DNA from: Candidatus Methylumidiphilus alinenensis
Lineage (GTDB): Bacteria; Pseudomonadota; Gammaproteobacteria; Methylococcales; Methylococcaceae
Length of the DNA stretch: 35,516 bases
Reading direction: 5' to 3'
Assembly (NCBI GenBank): GCA_003242955.1
Contig: QJPH01000193.1
Location: 1-35,516, forward strand
The notes beneath the pieces were generated by a model that was given only the letters and a program-made list of their open reading frames with translations, was not told the origin of the DNA and made no database searches. The position numbers were made by a program, and so were the translations under genes. Of the stretch, positions 6,646 to 13,442 are shown one piece after another (the first letter of the stretch is position 1; each line of letters opens with the position of its first letter).

Positions 6646-7962
6646 ATGATCACTCTTGGAGAATTCAAACAACGGCGCAAGGCCTTGATGCGGCATATGA
6701 AAAAAAATGCCATTGCCCTGTTGGCGAGTGCGCCAGCCCAAGTACGGAACAGGGATGTGGAATACCCCTACCGTCAGGATAGCGATTTTCACTACCTGAC
6801 TGGATTCGACGAGCCGGAAGCGGTGGCGGTGTTCGCCTCGGGACGCGAACAAGGGGAGTTCATCCTGTTTTGCCGCAAATACGACGAAACCAAGGCGATT
6901 TGGACCGGTAAACACGCTGGGCTGGAAGGCGCGAAAGAAAAATTTGGGGCGGATGAGGCTTTACCCATTGAAGATTTTGCCGAAACCCTGCCAACCTTGC
7001 TCGACGGTAAGCAAACGGTCAATTATCCCATTGGCGTTGACAAGGAACTGGACCGCCAAGTGATGGCAGCAGTCAACACCTTGCGCGGCAAAACGCGCAC
7101 TGGGGCTAAACCGCCCGAGGAATTCGTCGCTTTGGACCGGCTAGTGCATGAAATGCGTTTGTTTAAGAGTCCAGACGAGATTCAAACAATGCGCAAAGCT
7201 GTCGAGGTGTCAGTCCATGCCCACAAGAGGGCGATGCAGGTTTGCCGCCCAGGGATGCATGAATACCAAATCGAAGCTGAAATGTCCCATGAGTGCATGC
7301 GTCACGGCTTGCGGCATTCCGCTTACCCTTCCATCGTCGCCGGCGGTCACAATGCCTGTGTGTTGCATTACACCGAGAACGCCGCACAGTTGCGCGACGG
7401 CGACTTGTTGTTAATCGACGCGGGGGCAGAGTTTGGCAATTACGCCGCCGACATTACCCGCACCTTTCCCGTCAATGGCCGGTACAGCGAGCCACAACGC
7501 TTGCTTTACGAACTGGTGCTGGAAGCCCAATTGGCAGCCATCGCTAAAATCCGTCCTGGGAATACCTGGATACAACCCCATGAAGAGGCCGTTCGTGTCC
7601 TCGTAAAGGGCTTGGTCAAGTTGGGCCTGCTGCAAGGCCGTGTGTACAAACTCATAAGAGACGAAGCTTACAAACCCTTTTTCATGCACAGGACCGGCCA
7701 CTGGCTGGGCATGGATGTGCACGATGTTGGCGATTACAAAATTGACGACAAGTGGCGAAAACTTGAACCGGGCATGGTGTTGACCGTCGAGCCGGGCTTA
7801 TATGTCCCGCCTGCTTGCATGGACGTGGACGAAAAATGGCGGGGAATCGGCATCAGGATAGAAGACGACGTGCTGGTGACCCAAAAAGGCTGTGAGGTGC
7901 TGAGCGCAGCCTTGCCTAAGACGGTGGCTGAAATCGAAGCTTTTATGGAGGCAGGGCGATGA
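6646..7962 (+). CDS. pepP: Xaa-Pro aminopeptidase
   Basis: PepP removes N-terminal residues that precede proline, using a two-manganese centre in the cytoplasm. The 438-residue protein has the creatinase-like N-terminal domain (about 1-170, including DSDFHYLTGFDEPEAV) and the pita-bread catalytic domain. All five metal ligands are visible: Asp258 (LIDAGAE), Asp269 (AADITRTFP), His352 (HRTGHWLGMDVHD), Glu382 (VEPGLY) and Glu406 (IRIEDDVLV). It overlaps ubiH by four nt (ATGA), as in the pepP-ubiH operon of many gammaproteobacteria; the ygfB-type gene that often precedes pepP is absent. It is divergent from zapA across 133 nt, which must hold both promoters. Confidence 0.96.
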   Translation: MITLGEFKQRRKALMRHMKKNAIALLASAPAQVRNRDVEYPYRQDSDFHYLTGFDEPEAVAVFASGREQGEFILFCRKYDETKAIWTGKHAGLEGAKEKFGADEALPIEDFAETLPTLLDGKQTVNYPIGVDKELDRQVMAAVNTLRGKTRTGAKPPEEFVALDRLVHEMRLFKSPDEIQTMRKAVEVSVHAHKRAMQVCRPGMHEYQIEAEMSHECMRHGLRHSAYPSIVAGGHNACVLHYTENAAQLRDGDLLLIDAGAEFGNYAADITRTFPVNGRYSEPQRLLYELVLEAQLAAIAKIRPGNTWIQPHEEAVRVLVKGLVKLGLLQGRVYKLIRDEAYKPFFMHRTGHWLGMDVHDVGDYKIDDKWRKLEPGMVLTVEPGLYVPPACMDVDEKWRGIGIRIEDDVLVTQKGCEVLSAALPKTVAEIEAFMEAGR

Positions 7963-9161
7963 ATTACGATTATGACGTACTGATTGTCGGTGGTGGGCTG
8001 GTCGGCGGCAGTTTGGCTTTGGCCCTTGCCGACACGGCTTTGCGCATCGGTGTCATCGAAGCCGTTCCCGAGGACAAGAGGATCGCCTCCAGTGCCGGGG
8101 ACCGCGCCTTGGCTTTGGCTTGGGGTTCCGCGCAGATTCTCGGCCAAGTCGGCGTCTGGCAAGGGGCAGAGAAGAAAGCCGCGCCCATTCGGCATATACA
8201 CGTCTCGGACCAAGGCTATTTCGGCAAATTGCGCATGAGTGCGGAACGCGAGGGTGTGCCTGCTTTGGGCTATGTCGCCACCGCCCGCACCTTGGAAGAA
8301 GAAGTCGCCTTAAGGCTTAGCCAAAGCCCCGTCACGATGATTTGCCCCGCTAGTGTCATTGGCCTTAAGGCGGGAAGCGAAGCCGTCCATGTGAGCCTCA
8401 GAGAAGGGAATGAAAGCATAAACCTCACTGCCCGGTTACTCGTGGCAGCAGACGGTGGCAATTCCACCGTCCGCAAATTGTTGGAAATTGGCCAGTCGAT
8501 TCGGGATTACGGCCAAACCGCTATTGTCACCGAGGTGAATACGGGCAAGAGTGGCGATTTTACCGCCTATGAGCGATTCACGCCGGTTGGGCCTTTAGCA
8601 TTCCTACCGGTTGCCAAAAAACGCTATTCGGTAGTGTGGACGCAAAAAGCCGACGATGCCGCCGAGTTGCTGGCTATGCCTGACAGTGCATTCACCGACC
8701 GTTTGCAATCTGCTTTTGGGTATTGGCTCGGAAAAATCGCCTTGGCTTCGCGGCGGCAGGCTTTCCCGCTCAAGTTAATCCGTGCCGAGCGCATGGCGGA
8801 CGAACGTGTCGTGCTAATCGGCAATGCCATGCACCAACTCCATCCGGTGGCGGGGCAGGGGCTTAACCTTGGACTTAGGGATGTCGCAATGTTGGCGGAA
8901 ATGTTGGTTGCCCGCTTGGCGTTTGGCGAGGACATTGGCGAACGGACTTTTCTTGAACGCTATGCGCAAGCCCGTCAGGCCGATTTGGACAGGGTCATCC
9001 GTTTCACCGACAGCACGGTGAGGATATTTTCCACCGACTTCGCCCCCGTGGCCTTGGCCCGCAACGCCGGCTTATTGGCGTTGGACCGCTTCCTGCCGGG
9101 TAAACGTTTATTGGCGCAATATGCGATGGGCTTGGGGAATCGGATTCCGAGGTTTGGATGA
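7959..9161 (+). CDS. ubiH: 2-octaprenyl-6-methoxyphenyl hydroxylase (FAD monooxygenase)
   Basis: UbiH is an FAD-dependent hydroxylase of ubiquinone biosynthesis, working on the polyprenylated ring in the membrane-associated Ubi complex. The 400-residue protein shows the dinucleotide-binding motif (VLIVGGGLVGGSLALAL, residues 7-23), the DG motif region (LVAADGGNSTVRKLL, 161-175) and the second FAD motif GNAMHQLHPVAGQGLNLGLRD's equivalent at residues 288-308, with Asn in place of the more common Asp, as in other UbiH proteins. The ATGA overlap with pepP shows translational coupling. The paralogue ubiI/visC, often next in the operon, is missing here. UbiH is chosen over UbiI/UbiF mainly from the pepP context, so the exact ring position is inferred. 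Confidence 0.88.
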   Translation: MNYDYDVLIVGGGLVGGSLALALADTALRIGVIEAVPEDKRIASSAGDRALALAWGSAQILGQVGVWQGAEKKAAPIRHIHVSDQGYFGKLRMSAEREGVPALGYVATARTLEEEVALRLSQSPVTMICPASVIGLKAGSEAVHVSLREGNESINLTARLLVAADGGNSTVRKLLEIGQSIRDYGQTAIVTEVNTGKSGDFTAYERFTPVGPLAFLPVAKKRYSVVWTQKADDAAELLAMPDSAFTDRLQSAFGYWLGKIALASRRQAFPLKLIRAERMADERVVLIGNAMHQLHPVAGQGLNLGLRDVAMLAEMLVARLAFGEDIGERTFLERYAQARQADLDRVIRFTDSTVRIFSTDFAPVALARNAGLLALDRFLPGKRLLAQYAMGLGNRIPRFG

Positions 9162-9186
9162 GGGGTCTGGTTCGAAAGCGAGTGCG

Positions 9187-9277
9187 TACTGTGTTTTCAT
9201 GAAGTAACTGACAATGGGATTCAACGGCATGGTGCGTAATATCATTGAAGTAATTAACAGATGTTGAAAACGCTGTA
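9187..9277. repeat. TACAGCG-family element, degenerate copy
   Basis: The right end TGAAAACGCTGTA (9265-9277) is perfect. The left end TACTGTGTTTTCA (9187-9199) has two mismatches to the family. The interior is shortened, giving 91 nt. It lies 26 nt after the ubiH stop codon. Confidence 0.45.
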
Positions 9278-9295
9278 AGCCAAGCTTTTATGCTG

Positions 9296-9419
9296 TTACG
9301 TTGCGTCTTTGCGCCTTTGCGTGAGACAAAAAAATCTTCGACCGGGGTGCGCGGCTAGGCCGTATTGCCAGAAAAGCAAAAAGAAAGTCTCACGCAAAGG
9401 CGCAACGACGCAACGTAAA
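9296..9419. repeat. Inverted pair of CTCACGCAAAGGCGCAACG arms
   Basis: An arm at 9296-9327 (TTACGTTGCGTC, then TTTGCGCC and TTTGCGTGAGAC) is the near-perfect complement of 9387-9419. A diverged single arm lies at 282-312. The pair resembles a MITE-like element of about 124 nt. From 9420 to about 9770 I see no gene and no further clear structure, apart from a low-complexity CGTGCATTTCGTGCTTTTCG run near 9549. Confidence 0.55.
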
Positions 9420-9775
9420 GAAGGGAAATGGGAAAATAATGACAAGTACAGACAGCGCAACATACAAGCCTCCTCGAAAACGATACCGCACGACGTATTA
9501 CGCTACTCAAAGCAGGATATCTGGAATCCTGGTCAGTAAACGGTTTTTTCGTGCATTTCGTGCTTTTCGTGGACGATTTTTTGGGTGGATTCGTTGATTG
9601 CAAGTCACCTAAGGTTCATTTTGTCTAATGTTTGGGGTTTTGTAAACCTCGGAAAGCCAGTAAAATAAGGGGTGCGGTTTTGAGCGGTAGGCAATTTGGC
9701 TTAATTTCTCTATTTATTTCCTAATAACACAGTGGATATTACACTCTAGTAGTTGACTATAACAATATGTTATTA

Positions 9776-9804
9776 TTGACTTTTTAGTGAATTCATGATT
9801 CAAT
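9776..9804 (+). promoter_or_regulatory. Candidate sigma-70 promoter before the riboswitch
   Basis: TTGACT (9776-9781) and TTCAAT (9799-9804) are separated by 17 nt. Transcription would start near 9811, just before the structured RNA at 9819. The -10 box is weak (four of six matches). Confidence 0.35.
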
Positions 9805-9818
9805 TATGTACGAAGATA

Positions 9819-9897
9819 AAGTTAAACCTATCGCAAGATGGAGACGGAAAGTTAAGGTTACGGAGACTCAGGAAAGTCAAATTACCGAGTGTGACTT
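9819..9897 (+). ncRNA. Probable c-di-GMP-I (GEMM-like) riboswitch aptamer
   Basis: The segment folds as a three-way junction like GEMM-I RNAs. An outer stem pairs AAGTTA (9819-9824) with TGACTT (9892-9897). AAAC is followed by a hairpin CTATC-GCAA-GATGG with a GNRA tetraloop, then AGACGGAAAG, which differs at two positions from the conserved GGACGCAAAG. The second arm begins GGTTACGG, contains a GACT/AGTC hairpin, and ends AAATTACC, matching the usual UACGG and AAGUUGCC features. A hairpin with a T-tract follows at 9902. Such switches bind cyclic di-GMP and control transcription of the downstream gene, here a secreted protein at 10115. The match is by eye and several conserved positions are changed, so it could be a divergent or decayed copy. 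Confidence 0.5.
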
Positions 9898-9901
9898 CGT
9901 T

Positions 9902-9936
9902 ATTCTCACATAAGAGAATTTGGCTTTTTGTTTTTT
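9902..9936 (+). terminator. Candidate riboswitch expression-platform terminator
   Basis: ATTCTC (9902-9907) pairs with GAGAAT (9914-9919), and a T-rich run with TTTTTGTTTTTT follows. The stem is short and AT-rich, so it is weak. Its place five nt after the aptamer is what a transcription-terminating riboswitch would need. Confidence 0.45.
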
Positions 9937-9968
9937 AGTTGGTAATAATCTTTAGTTTCGGAAACTAA

Positions 9969-10077
9969 CTACTCCCGTATCATTTCAATAACGACCTATC
10001 AAAAAATTCTAATCTCATTGATAATAAATTTATAATCTGCATTGTGGATTAACTATTTTTGGGTGATACGGGAGTAG
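9969..10077. repeat. CTACTCCCGTATCA inverted-repeat element
   Basis: Perfect 14-nt inverted ends (CTACTCCCGTATCA at 9969-9982 and its complement at 10064-10077) bound a 109-nt AT-rich interior without an ORF. It looks like a MITE inserted between the riboswitch and the gene it should control. No second copy is in the window. Confidence 0.55.
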
Positions 10078-10114
10078 GTGTTCATATGGCTCACCCTCAT
10101 GTTGGAGAACGAAA

Positions 10115-10625
10115 ATGTTAAACACATCAAAAATTAGTGGTTATAAAATAGCTATTCTAATCCTTGCTATAATGCTCGCATTGTATGCTAATTTAGTAGT
10201 GGCAGAAACTCCTCAATACTTGGGTAAGTATTGTTTTTTAATTGGAGGAGACAAAATTGAAATTGGGGTCACAAATACTGGAGGAAATTATTTTCTGCTA
10301 CAAGGTGTATTTTTTCAGAATGGAAATTCTTCGGCTTTTACTGGAACGGCTGGGGGATCCGACAAAAAAGGTGGATATTGTCACATTAAACGGAACTATT
10401 AATAATAGTGTGTCTTTAGGCTTGACGAGTATTCAAATGCTTCTAGATTCAAGTCTGAATGGAAAATATTGGCAATTATCACACTACGCAACGTACACCC
10501 AAGTAGATGTTTATACAAAGAAGATAGAAGAACAATATACAAGAACTGGATGGGCTACAGAAAATAGGTATACAAGTGTTCCTGAGTATAAAGAGGGAAA
10601 TGTTACGCTAGTATCATGTAACTGA
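10115..10625 (+). pseudogene. Secreted hypothetical protein, frameshifted
   Basis: The first frame from ATG 10115 encodes a signal peptide (hydrophobic core IAILILAIMLALYANLVV, then AETPQ) and a beta-rich region with GKYCFLIGG, GVTNTGGNYFLLQGV and NGNSSAFTGTAGG. It ends at a stop 13 codons after the run of six A at 10364-10369. The +1 frame continues smoothly from the same A-run (VDIVTLNGTINNS, MLLDSSLNGKYWQLSH) to a stop at 10625, so the two parts together make a coherent secreted protein of about 170 residues. A one-base gain in the homopolymer is the simplest explanation, either a real mutation or a sequencing error. I do not recognise the family. AT-rich composition differs from the core genes. 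It is the natural target of the upstream riboswitch. Confidence 0.55.
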
Positions 10626-10636
10626 TAAATAGTTTA

Positions 10637-10729
10637 TCGTTCCCACGCTCTGCGTGGGAATGCAGCCTTTACCGCTCCTGCGGTTCGATACCTCCGACGC
10701 TGGAGCGTCCCCGGAGGCATTCCCACGCA
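10637..10729. repeat. CGTTCCCACGC repeat (same family as 29598-29707)
   Basis: The sequence CGTTCCCACGCTCTGCGTGG, then GAATGCAGCCTTTACCGCTC and a TCCGGCGACGC-like block is nearly identical to the repeat that splits the DUF4160 gene at 29598-29707. It starts 11 nt after the stop codon of the preceding ORF. Confidence 0.7.
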
Positions 10730-10985
10730 GGCCCGTAGCCCGTAGGGCGGAACCATGGACGGGTTCCGCCGAATGTTATGGGTCGGTCGCCAGCATTCGG
10801 CGGATCACATCCCTGTATCCGCCCTACAACTCGTAACTCATAGGTGGTTTGCTAGTTCCCAAGGCCCGTAGACCCGTAGAGCGGAACCATGGACGGGTTC
10901 CGCCGAATGTTATGGGTCGGTTGCCAGCATTCGGCGGATCACGTCCCTGTATCCGCCCTACAACTCGTAACTCATAGGTGGTTTG
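10730..10985. repeat. Two tandem units of about 134 nt
   Basis: Two nearly identical units start near 10731 and 10864 and are offset by 133-134 nt. Each contains GCGGAACCATGGACGGGTTC, the palindromic CGCCGAATG / CATTCGGCG arms, GTATCCGCCCTACAACTCG and CATAGGTGGTTTGCT. The few differences between units suggest a recent duplication. No ORF of substance is present. Confidence 0.75.
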
Positions 10986-10987
10986 CT

Positions 10988-11101
10988 TGTTCCAAAGCTC
11001 CCGCTTGGGAATGTGTTTTTTGAAGCTCCTGCTTCCCGAAGAACGGCCAAGCAGGAGCTTGTAAGAAATAGGGTTCCCAAGCCGGAGCTTGGGAACCAGC
11101 C
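10988..11101. repeat. GTTCCCAAGC-family palindromic repeat, empty-site copy
   Basis: It contains AGCTCCCGCTTGGGAATG, GAAGCTCCTGCTTCCCG, AAGAACGGCCAAGC and ends GGAGCTTGGGAACCAGC. Its AGCCGGAGCT (11080-11089) is uninterrupted, while the copy at 31921-32323 carries an insertion exactly there. Other copies are at 19188-19300 and 29147-29257. Confidence 0.75.
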
Positions 11102-11153
11102 AGACTAATTTCGGGAAGTTGTTTTCGACTATATACTAACCAAATGGACGTTG

Positions 11154-12500
11154 TCATCGCGCTTTTTCAATGGCATTTTTAAACACTTCCATCTCATGGA
11201 TAGTGTTAAGTTCGGTAACTGCCACTAGCAGCAGGTTTTTCAGTTCCGGGTTGTCTGGGTAGAACCTACTCACCGGCACACCGGACAGAATCGGCACGGC
11301 GAGCATTTTCTCGACCAGTTCCGCCGCCGGGATCGGCAGTTCGACGGTAAATTCATTGAAGAAGCTCTGATTGACAACCCTGCAACCGGGAACCTGGGCA
11401 ATTAAATCTGCAAACTTCGTCGCTAGGGCATGGTTCAATTCGGCAAGCCGGGTTAGCCCTTGCTCGCCAAGCAAGCTTAAATGCATCGTAAACGCCAAAG
11501 CACACAAGCCGGAATTCGTGCAAATATTGCTGGTGGCTTTCTCGCGGCGGATATGTTGTTCGCGTGTGGACAAGGTCAACACATAACCGCGCCGACCGTC
11601 TGCGTCCACCGTTTGTCCGCATAAACGCCCCGGCATTTGGCGGACATGTTTTTCCTTGCAAGCAAACAGTCCGACATGAGGACCACCAAACCCTAAACCA
11701 TTACCGATGCCTTGCCCCTCTGCCACGACGATGTCCGCCCCCATCGCCCCCGGCGGATTCACCAGCCCGAGTGACACGATTTCGGTGACGACCACCACCA
11801 GTAATACGCCTTTTGAGTGGCAAACGTCCGCCAACTTGGTGAAGTCGCGCAAACGGCCAAAAAAATCGGGGTTTTGCACCACCACACACGAGGTTTCCCC
11901 GTCGATATTTTCGGCTAACTCTTCATGCCGGGTAATATCGGGTGACAAGGCTTCGACGGTAAACCCTGTGCAGTGGGCCATCGTCTGCACGACTTCGCGG
12001 TAATGCGGGTGCAGTCCGCCGGACACTAGTGCCTTTTCGCGGCGGGTAATCCGGTTTGCCATCATCACTGCTTCGACACAGGCGGTTGCCCCATCGTACA
12101 TCGAAGCATTGGCAACCTCCATTCCGGTCAACAAAGCGACTTGGGTTTGAAATTCGAACAGGCTTTGCAAGGTTCCTTGGCTGACCTCCGGCTGGTAGGG
12201 TGTGTAGGAAGTCAGAAACTCGCCACGCAGCAAGAGTTGGTCAACACTGGCCGGCACATGATGGCGGTAAGCACCTGCACCTAGGAAAGAGGGGCAGGAA
12301 CCGGCAGTCAAGTTTTTCGCCGCCAACCCGCCAATGATTCGTTCCACTTCGAATTCGGGCAGGTGATTAGGCAATCCAGGCAAAGGGCCAGGTAGCCGGG
12401 CAGAGGCAGGAACGTCTACGAATAGGTCGTCCACGGAATCCACGCCGATGCGCTTTAGCATCAGGCTACGGTCGGCATCGGTAAGGGGTAAATAGCGCAT
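11154..12500 (-). CDS. gcvPA: Glycine dehydrogenase (aminomethyl-transferring) subunit 1
   Basis: This is the first subunit of the two-subunit P-protein of the glycine cleavage system, which decarboxylates glycine and passes the aminomethyl group to lipoyl-GcvH. The 448-residue protein starts [20 protein letters not shown] and contains [32 protein letters not shown]-type substrate region ([15 protein letters not shown]), [17 protein letters not shown] and [10 protein letters not shown], all family hallmarks. The PLP lysine is in subunit 2, as expected. I chose the ATG at 12500 because upstream residues run through repeats. No gcvPB, gcvH or gcvT is adjacent: downstream is 500 nt of repeats, and upstream is a divergent regulator. 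I see no glycine riboswitch in 12501-12803. Confidence 0.93.
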   Translation of the reverse strand: MRYLPLTDADRSLMLKRIGVDSVDDLFVDVPASARLPGPLPGLPNHLPEFEVERIIGGLAAKNLTAGSCPSFLGAGAYRHHVPASVDQLLLRGEFLTSYTPYQPEVSQGTLQSLFEFQTQVALLTGMEVANASMYDGATACVEAVMMANRITRREKALVSGGLHPHYREVVQTMAHCTGFTVEALSPDITRHEELAENIDGETSCVVVQNPDFFGRLRDFTKLADVCHSKGVLLVVVVTEIVSLGLVNPPGAMGADIVVAEGQGIGNGLGFGGPHVGLFACKEKHVRQMPGRLCGQTVDADGRRGYVLTLSTREQHIRREKATSNICTNSGLCALAFTMHLSLLGEQGLTRLAELNHALATKFADLIAQVPGCRVVNQSFFNEFTVELPIPAAELVEKMLAVPILSGVPVSRFYPDNPELKNLLLVAVTELNTIHEMEVFKNAIEKAR

Positions 12501-12654
12501 GGGCAAGGCATCCTGGTTGGTGTTTATGAAGATAGTGTAAGAGTGGATGCCGGTTTTTTGCAAACGAAGTGGAAAAAATCGTCGCTCCGGCAGGGAATGC
12601 GGAACCCAGAGGCCATGGTTTATAGGGGTGAACGGCCGGTCGCCCCTATTTGAT

Positions 12655-12745
12655 TCACCTCCCTGTGTACTGGATACCGGCAATCCATGCCGGTATGACG
12701 GCTTAACTTAATGGCAGTGACGCGGGAGCGTGGGAACGATAAACT
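12655..12745. repeat. Truncated mosaic repeat upstream of gcvPA and tetR
   Basis: CACCTCCCTGTGTACTGGAT matches the interior of the 280-bp element at 32023-32302 (complement strand), and CCGGCAATCCATGCCGG-type arms match its core ends. GCTTAACTTAATGGCAGTGA (12701-12720) recurs at 19405-19424. So two repeat families are joined here, in the divergent promoter region. Confidence 0.5.
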
Positions 12746-12772
12746 TTACTTTTTATAACAATGCTCATAAAC

Positions 12773-12785
12773 TTAACACCGTTAA
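12773..12785. promoter_or_regulatory. Candidate TetR operator
   Basis: TTAAC-ACC-GTTAA is a perfect palindrome 18 nt upstream of the tetR start. Its position and symmetry fit autoregulation by the TetR protein. It is short, and AT-rich palindromes can arise by chance. Confidence 0.35.
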
Positions 12786-12803
12786 ATAACTTTAGGTGTT
12801 TTC

Positions 12804-13442
12804 ATGGGTGTCATTGAACGGCGTGAGCGCGAACGAAAAGCAGTTAGAAAGAAAATCCTTGATGCGGCTCGCGAACTATTCGTAGCTGAAGGCTACGATG
12901 CAGTGACCATGCGCCGTATTGCCGAGACTATCGAGTATTCCCCCACCGCCATTTATTTCCACTTCAAAGACAAGGAAACCCTGATCCGCGAACTCTGCCG
13001 AGAGGATTCCGTTTCCCTAGCCAAAGCCTTCCACGTCATCGCCAAAGAACCCGACCCCCTTGAAAGGCTAAAGAAAATTGCAACGGCTTATGTCGATTTC
13101 GGCATCAAGCACCCCAATAGTTACCGTCTGATGTTCATGACTCAGAGCAAGCTCAATCAAGACGATCTGGTTCATATGGGGCATGGCAAACTGGAAGAGG
13201 ACGGTTATGCCTTTCTCGTCGCTACAATGTCAGAGGCGATCAGCAAAAAGTTGTTGCGCGAGGATTTGCAAGACCCAGATTTAGTGGCCCAGGCATTTTG
13301 GGCAGCCGGACACGGGGTTGTCGCACTCCATCTGGCCAAGCATGGAGATCCTTGGGTAGATTGGCGGCCATTGCAAGATACCGCCACCCTGATTACCGAG
13401 GCCATGATAAATGGTTTGCAGAGAAAGGACTTCCAGCCATGA
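12804..13442 (+). CDS. TetR/AcrR family transcriptional regulator
   Basis: The 212-residue protein has an N-terminal helix-turn-helix domain (KILDAARELFVAEGYDAV, then TMRRIAETIEYSPTAIYFHF and KDKETLIREL) and a C-terminal ligand domain of the WHG type, ending in VAQAFWAAGHGVVALHL and WVDWRPL. TetR proteins repress nearby genes until a ligand binds. It is the first gene of the efflux operon and its stop overlaps the next start (ATGA), so it most likely represses its own operon in response to a pump substrate. AGGTG precedes the ATG at 12804. The palindrome at 12773-12785 is a possible operator. Confidence 0.9.
   Translation: MGVIERRERERKAVRKKILDAARELFVAEGYDAVTMRRIAETIEYSPTAIYFHFKDKETLIRELCREDSVSLAKAFHVIAKEPDPLERLKKIATAYVDFGIKHPNSYRLMFMTQSKLNQDDLVHMGHGKLEEDGYAFLVATMSEAISKKLLREDLQDPDLVAQAFWAAGHGVVALHLAKHGDPWVDWRPLQDTATLITEAMINGLQRKDFQP

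Noticed and set aside
9309-9603. ORFs of 76-82 codons after ubiH
   Set aside because: They begin in the CTCACGCAAAGG repeat, lack ribosome-binding sites and show no recognisable domain.
10364-10370. Programmed -1 frameshift at A-AAA-AAG
   Set aside because: The continuation is in the +1 frame, which -1 slippage does not reach.
10654-10836. A 60-codon plus-strand ORF in the repeat cluster
   Set aside because: It is composed entirely of two repeat families and has no ribosome-binding site.
10730-10985. CRISPR array
   Set aside because: Only two long tandem units are present, with no short repeat/spacer alternation and no cas genes in the window.
12501-12803. Glycine riboswitch before gcvPA
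   Set aside because: The conserved glycine-aptamer core is not seen; the region is a truncated repeat plus the divergent tetR promoter area.
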